NCBI RefSeq assembly: GCF_017254865.1
Contig: NZ_JAFKCV010000003.1
Coordinates: 461,178 to 499,667 of the forward strand
DNA from: Bowmanella dokdonensis
GTDB lineage: Bacteria > Pseudomonadota > Gammaproteobacteria > Enterobacterales > Alteromonadaceae
Length of the DNA: 38,490 bases
Reading direction: 5' to 3'
The first letter of the stretch is position 1. Every line of letters starts with the position of its first letter. The notes beneath the pieces are model-generated. The model was not told where the DNA came from. It did not search any database and saw only the letters and a program-made list of their open reading frames with translations. Positions 1 through 7,008 of the stretch are shown here, in pieces. Position numbers and translations under genes: made by a program.

Positions 1-475
1 GCAGGCTGGCCGCGCAGCGGCAAAGTACAGGAGGTACTTTGCAATCCCCATGCAGAGGCAAACACGGTTATCGCTCGCCAGAGCGGGGGCTTTTTATTTG
101 TTGTTTCCGCGTGGGATGACGAACCCCTCGGTTCGACTGGTTCGTCTGGAGCGAACCAGGACAGCCGCAGGCTGGCCGCGCAGCGGCAAAGTACAGGAGG
201 TACTTTGCAATCCCCATGCAGAGGCAAACACGGTTATCGCTCGCCAGAGCGGGGGCTTTTTATTTGTTGTTTCCGCGTGGGATGACGAACCCCCGGTTCG
301 ACTGGTTCGTCTGGAGCGAACCAGGACAGCCGCAGGCTGGCCGCGCAGCGGCAAAGTACAGGAGGTACTTTGCAATCCCCATGCAGAGGCAAACACGGTT
401 ATCGACCGCACAGAGCGGGGGCTTTTTATTTGTTGTTTCCGCGTGGGATGACGAGCCCCTGGGTTCGACTGGTTC
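1..475. repeat. Tandem array of a ~166-bp hairpin-rich unit, 2.9 copies
   Basis: Three near-identical copies begin at 1, 167 and 332 (periods 166 and 165); the third breaks off near 475. Each complete unit holds a chain of small inverted repeats. In the unit crossing 139-261 these are GGTTCG-TCTGGAG-CGAACC (139-157), CAGCC-GCA-GGCTG (162-174), GCCGC-GCA-GCGGC (175-187), AAAGTAC-AGGAG-GTACTTT (188-206) and CGCTC-GCCA-GAGCG followed by a G run and TTTTT (238-261). The hairpins at 162-206 abut with no bases between them. Reading frames through the array are repeats of one another and show no coding character. The array starts at the window edge, so it probably continues upstream. It is best read as a REP/BIME-like intergenic array; a structured RNA is possible. 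Confidence 0.9.
238..261 (+). terminator. Terminator-like hairpin within the tandem repeat
   Basis: Stem CGCTC/GAGCG with loop GCCA, then GGGGC and TTTTTATTT. The same element occurs at about 72-95, and a diverged form (CCGC-ACAGA-GCGG then T run) at about 405-427. The G run between stem and T run is not classical, so activity is uncertain. Confidence 0.4.
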
Positions 476-547
476 CTTCCCCCTCTTTTTGGATTCATCT
501 ATATTCATTCAACTGGATCAGTTAACTGGGATCAGAAAGGAATTGCC

Positions 548-973
548 ATGCAAGCCAAGAATAAGAACCAGGCTACCGATGCCGATGTACCTACTTTTAT
601 CGAGGCACTTGAAGACCCGCAGCAAAAGCAGGATAGCCTGGCCCTGCTGACCATGATGGAAGAAATCACTGCTGAACCAGCCAGGATGTGGGGGCCAGGC
701 ATCATAGGTTTTGGTCGCTACCATTATCGTTATGAGTCAGGCAGGGAAGGGGACTTTATGCGCGTCGGCTTTTCGCCGCGAAAGGGCAAGCTGGCGCTGT
801 ATATTATTCCTGGTTTTGAACCCTTTTCGGCAATACTGCAGAAGCTTGGCAAGCACAGCACCGGCAAATCCTGTCTGTATATCAAATCACTCTCGGCAGT
901 GGATCAGCAGGCATTGAAGGAACTGCTGCACGCCTCCGTGCTTGAAATGGAACGCCGCTATCCCCGTCAGTGA
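548..973 (+). CDS. DUF1801 domain protein
   Basis: A 141-aa soluble protein. The central region (residues ~48-75, with the motif MWGPGIIGFG followed by YHYRYESG) and the following segment rich in basic and aromatic residues match DUF1801/YdhG-like proteins, a small alpha/beta family of unknown biochemical role. There is no signal peptide or membrane segment. The start is supported by a purine-rich site (AGAAAGGA) about 7 bases upstream. It is the first gene after the tandem repeat array and ends one base before an extended -10 promoter region for the next gene, so the two are probably transcribed separately. Family assignment is good; function is unknown. Confidence 0.85.
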   Translation: MQAKNKNQATDADVPTFIEALEDPQQKQDSLALLTMMEEITAEPARMWGPGIIGFGRYHYRYESGREGDFMRVGFSPRKGKLALYIIPGFEPFSAILQKLGKHSTGKSCLYIKSLSAVDQQALKELLHASVLEMERRYPRQ

Positions 974-977
974 ATGG

Positions 978-990
978 ATTGGTATAATGG
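978..990 (+). promoter_or_regulatory. Extended -10 promoter for the DUF2750 gene
   Basis: TGG-TATAAT (TATAAT at 983-988) is a perfect -10 hexamer with the TGn extension. No good -35 is visible. A transcript would begin near 995, which places the start codon at 974 upstream of the RNA and favours ATG 1025 for the next gene. Confidence 0.6.
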
Positions 991-1024
991 CCCCATTACC
1001 TTGTTGAATGTTTCGGAAACTGCC

Positions 1025-1411
1025 ATGCCTGCCACCTCCCTTTCTCCTGAGTCTTTGCTGACTGCCAGCGCTGAAGAGCGCGCCGAATACTGTTTTATGC
1101 AGGCCGTCAACCAGCAGCTTGTCTGGGGGCTGGAGGCGGAACACGGCTGGGTGATGCTCAGTGCCGAAGGGGATGCCTGCACCCCGTTGTTTCCAGATGC
1201 ACAAACGGCGGCACTCTGGTCTGCCACCCAGTACCCGCAAGCCCGACCCAAGCCGATTAAACTGGATGAGCTGCTAAGCAGATGGTTTGTGCTCTGGCAA
1301 CCTGACGAGGTCATGCTGATGCTGTTTCCGGTGGCAAATGAAGAAGAAGGCATATTGGTGCAGACTGAAGAATTTACCCAGGCGCTGAAAGAAGAGCAAG
1401 GCGGACAGTGA
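1025..1411 (+). CDS. DUF2750 domain protein
   Basis: A protein of 128 aa from ATG 1025. The pattern QLVWGL...GWVML near residues 29-42, followed by a short acidic/aromatic body, is the DUF2750 signature; the family has no known function. The frame is open back to 974, but that in-frame start lies upstream of a perfect extended -10 (983-988), and the extra residues (MDWYNGPITLLNVSETA) read as promoter DNA, so the shorter start is chosen. The stop overlaps the GTG of the next gene by three bases (GTGA), indicating translational coupling with the downstream unknown gene and then the SufE gene. Confidence 0.8.
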   Translation: MPATSLSPESLLTASAEERAEYCFMQAVNQQLVWGLEAEHGWVMLSAEGDACTPLFPDAQTAALWSATQYPQARPKPIKLDELLSRWFVLWQPDEVMLMLFPVANEEEGILVQTEEFTQALKEEQGGQ

Positions 1412-1965
1412 CAGCGAATATCGCAACAGTGGGGCTGGGTGACACCGAGCCGCAACTTGCTGTTTATATTGCCAATCGCCCCGGTCTGACCGAATACCAG
1501 GCACTGGCGGCGCAGCGGCCTCTGCTGGCGGGGGAGATCGCTTGTATCGGCCAGGCCTGCGGTAATGGCTGGCGTAAAGTCTTTAACGTCTATGCAAAGT
1601 TGTTGTTTGCCCTGCGGGCGGCAGGCCTGGATTTGGTCCGGAGTCAACAGCGCTGGCAACATTACCGGGACCACAGGTTGTTGCAGCAGGGTTCAGGAAC
1701 TGCTTTGCAATTCTCTGCGCCGATGCTCGGTTTCTCCCGTCCCCGGATACAAATTATCTGTGGGCGAACCTACGCCAACCTGTTGGATGAACAGCATGGC
1801 CTGGGCTTGCAGTGGCTGGACCGGCAATTTGCCGTACAGCCAACATTTGGGCTGTTCGTCTGTCCTTATTTTGATTATCGCCAGTTGTCGGATTGCAAGA
1901 TTCTCCATCTGGTAGAGCTGATCACCTGCTATCAGTTAAAGCAGCCAACAGAGGCACACCCATGA
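1408..1965 (+). CDS. Unrecognised conserved-looking soluble protein, 185 aa
   Basis: I do not recognise the family. It starts with GTG inside the TGA of the DUF2750 gene and ends in ATGA overlap with the SufE gene, so it is the middle gene of a tightly coupled three-gene unit. The protein has no signal peptide or clear membrane span. It has two cysteines close together near residues 46-50 (CIGQACGNGW) and further Cys residues near residues 117, 152, 162 and 174. Basic patches with Gln/Trp fill the middle (QQRWQHYRDHR). The coupling to a sulfur acceptor protein is suggestive but not evidence of a sulfur role. Codon use matches its neighbours. Confidence 0.75.
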   Translation: MTANIATVGLGDTEPQLAVYIANRPGLTEYQALAAQRPLLAGEIACIGQACGNGWRKVFNVYAKLLFALRAAGLDLVRSQQRWQHYRDHRLLQQGSGTALQFSAPMLGFSRPRIQIICGRTYANLLDEQHGLGLQWLDRQFAVQPTFGLFVCPYFDYRQLSDCKILHLVELITCYQLKQPTEAHP

Positions 1966-2348
1966 ATTCGCTACAAGACAGGCTGTTGGGGGCTAAAGGC
2001 TGGGATGAACAGATGCGGGAACTGATGCTGGGGTCCCGTCAGTTGGCTGTGTTGCCGGAGCCGGACAGGCAGGCAGAATACGAATTGCAAGGCTGTGAAA
2101 GCCAGGTCTGGCTGAAATGCCAGATCAGCGATGGGCGACTGCACTTGTGGGCCTGGTCCACCAGTAAAATCGTCCGGGGTCTGCTGGCAGTTATGTTTGA
2201 GCCCCTGCAGGACAATTCCCCTGAGTTTGTCTGTCAGTTTGATATGGCGTCCTATCTGCAGTCTCTGGGTTTAGCCCGCCATTTGAGTCAGTCCCGCAGC
2301 AACGGTCTGCAGGCTGTTATGGAGGAAATTCGCCGTAACTGCCGATAA
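1962..2348 (+). CDS. csdE: SufE/CsdE-family sulfur acceptor protein
   Basis: A protein of 128 aa. It carries the diagnostic SufE segment: ELQGCESQVWL with the persulfide-accepting Cys near residue 45, then IVRGLLA and the C-terminal LSQSRSNGLQAV block. SufE/CsdE proteins accept sulfane sulfur from a SufS/CsdA-type cysteine desulfurase and stimulate it. ATG 1962 overlaps the preceding stop (ATGA); the frame is open further upstream to 1893, but that would run deep into the preceding gene. In Escherichia coli the order is csdA-csdE-tcdA. Here tcdA lies 1.5 kb away on the opposite strand and no desulfurase is in the window. Whether the partner is CsdA or SufS cannot be told, so the symbol is tentative. 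Confidence 0.88.
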   Translation: MNSLQDRLLGAKGWDEQMRELMLGSRQLAVLPEPDRQAEYELQGCESQVWLKCQISDGRLHLWAWSTSKIVRGLLAVMFEPLQDNSPEFVCQFDMASYLQSLGLARHLSQSRSNGLQAVMEEIRRNCR

Positions 2349-2408
2349 GTTTTGATTTTATCGGTATCCGCGATAGGCTGGCCACTTAACCTCAAGGATG
2401 ACACCGGT

Positions 2409-3848
2409 ATGGATTCTCTCGTTCCTCCCCACTCTGAGCCAAGCAAGCCTGAACTGAAACCGGTCGAAGAAGGACAGCGTCTGGATGTGCTGGATATTCT
2501 GCGCGGTTTTGCCCTGCTGGGTATCCTGTTTATGAATGTGGAGTGGTTCAACCGCCCCATGACTCTGTTGGGTAGTGCCGATCCGTCACTGACCGGCTGG
2601 GATCATACCAGTGCCTGGCTGATCCGGCTGTTTGTGGAAGGTAAGTTTTATAAGCTCTTTGCCCTGCTATTCGGCATGGGCTTTGCCGTGATGCTGAACA
2701 AGGCCCTGATGGCCGGCAAGCCTTTTACCGGCTGGTTCAGCAGACGTATGGGGATCCTGTTCCTGTTTGGCTTCGCCCATATGGTATTTCTCTGGGGTGG
2801 GGATATTCTGCATGACTATGCCATTGCCGGCTTTATGCTGATGGGCCTGATCATGTTGCTGCAAACCGACAGGTTCCGACGTTTTAATCGGCCTTCACGT
2901 CTTTTGAAGCTGGCTCTTTTCTGGTTGGGCTTGCCTGTCGTCGCTATGCTGGCATTGGCAATCCTGCTTGGGGCATCCAGCGACAATCAGGATCTGCAAA
3001 GGGAATGGCAGGATGAAAAGGCCTTGAATGCCAAGGTGCAGATTCTGCTCAGTCAGAAAGACGCCGCCTTGGAGAAACAGGCAGACCAGGTACAAGAGAA
3101 TGAAGCTGAGCCTGAGAAGGGGGCGTTGGCGGCAATAGAGCAGGATGCCAGGGAACTGGCCGGGGCTAAAAGAGAGGAAGAACAGCAGCAGGCTGAGGAA
3201 ATTCAGGCCCTCAGTGAAGGCAGCTACTGGCAGGCAACCCGTCATCGTGCACAATACGCCCTGCTGAGTCTGGCCTATAGCCCGCTGCTGGCTGTGCTGC
3301 TTTTTGTGCCTTTATTTCTGCTGGGTTACTGGCTGATCCTGTCTCAACGCATCGTCCGCTACCGTCAGTATCAGGGGTTTTATCGGATACTCGCCTGGTG
3401 GGGAACCAGTACCGGCCTGTTGATGGCGGTACCGGCTCTGATGTTGCTGCACCACCCTGTGGCTGAACAGGCAGAGTTTGTCCGTGTACTGGCTGACGGC
3501 TTGTTCTTTGCCAGTCAGTACTTTATGACGGCGGGTTATCTGGGCCTGATAATGCGTGCGCTGACCTGGCCGGCCTGGCGCCGGTTGTTGCAGGTTCTGG
3601 CCCCCTTCGGGCGTATGGCGCTGACCCATTATCTGTTGCAGTCGCTGATACTGAGCAGCCTGTTTTACGGCTATGGGGCGGGACTTTACGGACAACTGGG
3701 CAGAAGCTGGGAGCTGCTGCTATGTCTGCTGGTAGTAGCGGTGCAGGTGCCACTGAGTCACTGGTGGCTGAAACACTTTCGTTTCGGGCCCATGGAATGG
3801 TTATGGCGCTGTCTGAGTTACCAACAATGGCAACCCATGCGGCGTTAG
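2409..3848 (+). CDS. DUF418 (YeiB-type) multi-pass membrane protein
   Basis: A 479-aa protein. The N-terminal motif RLDVLDILRGFALLGILFMN and the following FVEGKFYKLFALLFGMGFA are characteristic of the DUF418/YeiB family, polytopic inner-membrane proteins related to acyltransferase-3-like folds and of unclear substrate. There are about ten hydrophobic segments. An unusual charged insert, rich in Glu/Gln/Lys and predicted coiled coil by eye (about residues 200-280), separates the first membrane block from the second. The start at 2409 has AAGGATG about 5-10 bases upstream; the frame is open back to 2352 without a better site. It sits 60 bp after the SufE gene, and its stop overlaps the convergent tcdA stop by 4 bp. 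Confidence 0.87.
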   Translation: MDSLVPPHSEPSKPELKPVEEGQRLDVLDILRGFALLGILFMNVEWFNRPMTLLGSADPSLTGWDHTSAWLIRLFVEGKFYKLFALLFGMGFAVMLNKALMAGKPFTGWFSRRMGILFLFGFAHMVFLWGGDILHDYAIAGFMLMGLIMLLQTDRFRRFNRPSRLLKLALFWLGLPVVAMLALAILLGASSDNQDLQREWQDEKALNAKVQILLSQKDAALEKQADQVQENEAEPEKGALAAIEQDARELAGAKREEEQQQAEEIQALSEGSYWQATRHRAQYALLSLAYSPLLAVLLFVPLFLLGYWLILSQRIVRYRQYQGFYRILAWWGTSTGLLMAVPALMLLHHPVAEQAEFVRVLADGLFFASQYFMTAGYLGLIMRALTWPAWRRLLQVLAPFGRMALTHYLLQSLILSSLFYGYGAGLYGQLGRSWELLLCLLVVAVQVPLSHWWLKHFRFGPMEWLWRCLSYQQWQPMRR

Positions 3849-4648
3849 TCCGTCTGTCCGCTTTCCTGTCGCTGCCGTTTTTGCAGATACTTGTCCACGG
3901 TCCTGGCGGCGGCAACAAATCCGAAGGTGCCGGTGACCGCCACGGCGGCGCCAAAGCCTGAACGGCAGTCCAGTCTGACGCTGCCCTCGCCGAGGCTCTT
4001 GGTTTCACAGACAGTGCCGTCAGCCTGCGGGTACTTCAACTGCTCAGTGGAAAAGACGCAGTCGACGGCAAATCGCCGCTGGGGATTACTGGTAAATCCA
4101 TACTGGCGTCTGAGCTGTGCCCGGACCTTGGCGGCAAGCGGATCCTGAGTGGTTTTTGCCAGATCGGCCACCGACACCTGAGTGGGGTCGGTCTGGCCGC
4201 CGGCGCCGCCCACCGTCAACACCGGAATCTTGCGTCTTTTACAATGGGCAATAATGGCTGCTTTGGCTTTGACCGAATCGGTGGCGTCAATAACATAGTC
4301 AAATTTCTGCAGGTATTCTGCGCAATTGTCCGGGGTCACGAAGTCCTCAATACAATGGACCAGGCAGTCAGGATTGATCAGACGGATGCGTTCAGCCATG
4401 ACCTCGACCTTGCTGTTCCCTACCGTTGGCAGCATGGCATGGATTTGGCGATTGGTGTTGGTGGTGCAGATATCGTCCAGGTCGATCAGGGTCAGGTTTC
4501 CCACTGCAGTGCGCGCAAATGCCTCGGCCACCCAGGAACCGACTCCGCCGATGCCCACCACGCAAAAATGCGCCTCACGCAACCAGTCTGTCTGCTGGTT
4601 GCCGTAAAGACGGCGGGTCCCGCCGAAACGTTGCTCAAATCCACTCAT
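3845..4648 (-). CDS. tcdA: tRNA threonylcarbamoyladenosine dehydratase (TcdA/CsdL)
   Basis: A 267-aa E1/ThiF-like enzyme. It shows the nucleotide-binding motif VVGIGGVGSWVAEAFAR (residues ~30-46), the adenylation-site region DLDDICTTNTNRQ, VIDATDSVKAK, and the C-terminal GFGAAVAVTGTFGFVAA segment. TcdA uses ATP to cyclise N6-threonylcarbamoyladenosine at tRNA position 37 to the hydantoin form. In E. coli it is encoded beside csdE and can use the CSD sulfur relay as partner. Here it is convergent with DUF418 (4-bp stop overlap) and 1.5 kb from the csdE homologue. The length matches the family (about 268 aa). Confidence 0.95.
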   Translation of the reverse strand: MSGFEQRFGGTRRLYGNQQTDWLREAHFCVVGIGGVGSWVAEAFARTAVGNLTLIDLDDICTTNTNRQIHAMLPTVGNSKVEVMAERIRLINPDCLVHCIEDFVTPDNCAEYLQKFDYVIDATDSVKAKAAIIAHCKRRKIPVLTVGGAGGQTDPTQVSVADLAKTTQDPLAAKVRAQLRRQYGFTSNPQRRFAVDCVFSTEQLKYPQADGTVCETKSLGEGSVRLDCRSGFGAAVAVTGTFGFVAAARTVDKYLQKRQRQESGQTD

Positions 4649-4784
4649 TTACCACCCCTCAAATTGCCGGTGCGCAGTTTAGCACACAGAGCGGGGCGGA
4701 TTGGAGGCCCATGCCGCTGAGGGACCTCCTTCCTCTGCTTGATGGAAATGCCTTGCCGTGGCAGATCAAATTCTGTCAAACTCT

Positions 4785-4820
4785 TTTACATGCTGATTAG
4801 GATTTGCTTCAGCATGTAAA
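4785..4820. promoter_or_regulatory. 12-bp perfect inverted repeat, operator-like
   Basis: TTTACATGCTGA (4785-4796) and TCAGCATGTAAA (4809-4820) are a perfect 12-bp dyad with a 12-bp spacer. A weak sigma-70 promoter overlaps it (TTGCTT at 4804, TATAGT at 4826-4831, spacer 16). The geometry suits a dimeric regulator acting on the exported-protein gene at 4922; an mRNA or sRNA hairpin is the alternative. Confidence 0.5.
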
Positions 4821-4862
4821 TAAACTATAGTTAAATCATATGGTTATTTTTTGGTCCGATTC

Positions 4863-4876
4863 TTGAATTAATTCAA
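4863..4876. promoter_or_regulatory. 14-bp perfect palindrome
   Basis: TTGAATTAATTCAA has no spacer and lies 45 bases before the ATG at 4922, downstream of the 4785-4820 dyad. It is AT-rich, so chance is possible. Together they are the only structured sites in the 273-bp gap between tcdA and the next gene. Confidence 0.35.
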
Positions 4877-4921
4877 TTGTTACGGAACTGAATAAGTAGG
4901 GATACGTACTTGGAGTTCTTG

Positions 4922-5566
4922 ATGTTTAAGAAAGTAATGTGCCTGTTCGGCTTCGCCCTTGTTTCTATGCAATCCCATGCAGCCCTGATCTGGGCGGATT
5001 TCAAGATAACGGGTTCCAGCGACGGAGAGTCAGCGGATCTGGTGGTCTATCAGAATTTTAATCAATCCATCGGCATAGGGCTGGAGTTGGGGGCGGCAAA
5101 CCTGACCAGCCGCAATTCCCTGTTGGATGATCCCCAGATGACAGTCGATCTGAATCTGGCCAATCTGTTGCAGGTCACAACAGGCCCCTTTGAAGAGTTA
5201 AGCGGGACCTTTCAAAAGTTCGAACTGTCCATCTTCAATATTGTCTTCAGTGAGGCAGGGGAGTCCTTAAGTGCCCTTTCCCTGCTGGCTGACTCGGATC
5301 AACTGGCTTGTTATTTTGATTATCTGGACTGGCAATCAGGCTGTCAGTCACTTATTCCCAGCTTGTCATTTGGCCAGAACTTTCTGACCATCACCTGGGA
5401 ACATTTTGAGAACACTTTCAGCTTCAATCCTGAGCAGAGCATGCGCTTCCAGATTGGCACCTCCATCGACAATGAACCGGCGCTGGTGTCTGAACCGGCA
5501 GCTTTGCTGATTTTCTCTTTTGCTCTGGTACTGATGGGCTATAATCGACGTAAATTCCTGCAATAA
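4922..5566 (+). CDS. Exported protein with PEP-CTERM-like C-terminal tail
   Basis: A 214-aa protein. It has a cleavable-looking signal peptide (MFKKVMCLFGFALVSMQSHA), a beta-rich body with no recognised domain, and a C-terminal tripartite sorting tail: SEP, a hydrophobic stretch ALLIFSFALVLMGY, then NRRKF. This is the PEP-CTERM layout with Ser in place of the first Pro. PEP-CTERM proteins are processed by exosortases at the inner membrane; no exosortase is in the window. ATG 4922 is preferred over TTG 4910 because TGGAG sits 6 bases upstream of it and the signal peptide starts there. A strong terminator follows within 30 bp, so the gene is monocistronic. The function of the body is unknown. 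Confidence 0.82.
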   Translation: MFKKVMCLFGFALVSMQSHAALIWADFKITGSSDGESADLVVYQNFNQSIGIGLELGAANLTSRNSLLDDPQMTVDLNLANLLQVTTGPFEELSGTFQKFELSIFNIVFSEAGESLSALSLLADSDQLACYFDYLDWQSGCQSLIPSLSFGQNFLTITWEHFENTFSFNPEQSMRFQIGTSIDNEPALVSEPAALLIFSFALVLMGYNRRKFLQ

Positions 5567-5593
5567 AATGTCATTCTCCAATGTCATTGTGTG

Positions 5594-5617
5594 CCCTGCT
5601 GATGCAGGGTTTTTTTT
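5594..5617 (+). terminator. Rho-independent terminator of the exported-protein gene
   Basis: CCCTGC-TGAT-GCAGGG (5594-5609) followed by eight T residues; it lies 28 bases after the stop at 5566. Confidence 0.9.
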
Positions 5618-5653
5618 GTCAGGACGGCAAGGACAAGCTCAATCTGAAGGGTA

Positions 5654-5676
5654 TAAAAAAGCCTGCATCGGCAGGC
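5654..5676 (-). terminator. Rho-independent terminator of the aminotransferase gene
   Basis: On the minus strand GCCTGC-CGAT-GCAGGC is followed by TTTTTT (plus strand AAAAAA at 5655-5660), about 30 bases beyond the aminotransferase stop. Confidence 0.85.
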
Positions 5677-5705
5677 TTTGTTCAGGGTTAATCGACGAGT
5701 CCGGG

Positions 5706-6896
5706 TTACAGGACAGCCACCAGTGCTTCAGCAATATAGTCCACATTCTGATGACTGATACCGGCAATATTGACCCGGCTGGAGTCGACAAAATAGATGG
5801 CATAGTCGCTGCGCATCTTCCTGACCTGCTCCGGGCTGATACAGAGATAGGAAAACATGCCTTTTTGCTGGTTGACGAATTTGAAATCCAGGCTGGCGTC
5901 CTTTTCCCGGATTTTATTGACCAGCAGGCGACGCAGGGTCTTCATGCGGTCACGCATGGCATCCACTTCGCCCAGCCATTCCTGCCTGAGCTCCTGGCTG
6001 TTGAGAATAATATCCACCAGTGCGCCCCCATAGGAGGGAGGCATGGAATAAATACCCCGCGCAATGGCCTGGATCTGGGTTTGCAGGGCATCACGGACCT
6101 TACTGTTGGCGCCGATCATGGCAGCCAGGCCGACCCTTTCACGGTACAGGCCGAAGTTCTTTGAACAGGAGGCCGCCACGATCACTTCAGGCAGATTGTC
6201 GGCCAGAAGGCGCAGGCCATAGACATCATCCTCAACACCATCACCGAACCCTTGATAGGCAATATCCAGAAACGGCAGGAATTCTTTTTTCTGGGCCAGC
6301 TCCAGCACCGCATGCCATTGTTCTCTACTCAGGTCCGCCCCGGTAGGGTTGTGACAGCAACCATGCAGCAGTACCACATCGCCTTTTTTCACATGCTGCA
6401 GGCATTCCATCATCTCATCGAACTTAACGCCGGCTTTTTCCCGGTCGAAATAGGGGTAGGTCTCAATTTTCAGTCCTGTACTGCCAATCAGGGGGATATG
6501 GTTGGCCCAGGTCGGGTCGCTGACCCAGACGGTCAAATCACCGTTGCAGCGCTTGAGCAACTCAGACAGGATCCTCAGTGCACCGCAGCCACCGGGCGCC
6601 TGGACGGCGGCTATCCGCTGTTCGATCAGGGTTTTGTGGCCTTTGCCAAGCAGCAGTTCCAGCATGCCATCGATAAAGCCCTGCACACCCTGCGGGCTGA
6701 TATAGGTTTTGGAATCTTCGTTGGCCAGCAGAATCTTCTGCGCCTTGGCCACCGCATTAAGGATCGGCGTGCGACCCTGCTCATCCTTGTAAACACCCAC
6801 CCCCAAATCGACTTTTTTGGGGTTGGTATCCTGCTTGAACGCAGCTGACAGGCCAAGAATCGGATCGGCGGGTAACTGTGGAAGCACTTCTAACAT
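5706..6896 (-). CDS. Aspartate/aromatic amino acid aminotransferase (class I, PLP)
   Basis: A 396-aa enzyme of the AspC/TyrB family. Visible marks are PADPILGL at the N terminus, VDLGVGVYKDE, the GGCGALR segment, WVSDPTWANH, the NPTGADL motif, DIAYQGFGDG, and the PLP lysine in SCSKNFGLYRERVG. The substrate arginines are conserved (ARGIYSMPPSYGG and SSRVNIAG). It transfers amino groups between aspartate or aromatic amino acids and 2-oxoglutarate in the cytoplasm. The sequence mixes AspC-like and TyrB-like segments, so no symbol is given. The start at 6896 has AGAGGGA about 7 bases upstream. It is monocistronic, with its own terminator. Confidence 0.93.
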   Translation of the reverse strand: MLEVLPQLPADPILGLSAAFKQDTNPKKVDLGVGVYKDEQGRTPILNAVAKAQKILLANEDSKTYISPQGVQGFIDGMLELLLGKGHKTLIEQRIAAVQAPGGCGALRILSELLKRCNGDLTVWVSDPTWANHIPLIGSTGLKIETYPYFDREKAGVKFDEMMECLQHVKKGDVVLLHGCCHNPTGADLSREQWHAVLELAQKKEFLPFLDIAYQGFGDGVEDDVYGLRLLADNLPEVIVAASCSKNFGLYRERVGLAAMIGANSKVRDALQTQIQAIARGIYSMPPSYGGALVDIILNSQELRQEWLGEVDAMRDRMKTLRRLLVNKIREKDASLDFKFVNQQKGMFSYLCISPEQVRKMRSDYAIYFVDSSRVNIAGISHQNVDYIAEALVAVL

Positions 6897-7008
6897 GGTA
6901 TCCCTCTAATTTCAGTTGCCGGAAGGCAAGGGTGTGGCGGCACAAGGCGCATATTATGCCAGCCGTGGCGCAAAATTCGAGATACAAATCATGCTATTTA
7001 GGCTTAAT

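Noticed and set aside
120-160. tRNA gene or T-loop (GGTTCGACT) in the tandem unit
   Set aside because: No acceptor or anticodon stems form around it; it belongs to the GGTTCG hairpin.
50-650. Overlapping ORFs of 130-145 codons on both strands in the tandem array
   Set aside because: They repeat the same peptide with each unit, exist on both strands and lie over hairpins; no ribosome site supports them.
974-1024. Upstream start of the DUF2750 gene at 974
   Set aside because: It lies upstream of a perfect extended -10 (983-988), so it would not be in the transcript.
4759-4775. Sigma-54-like site TGGCA-N..TTC before the PEP-CTERM-like gene
   Set aside because: The -24 part fits but the -12 GC dinucleotide is missing.
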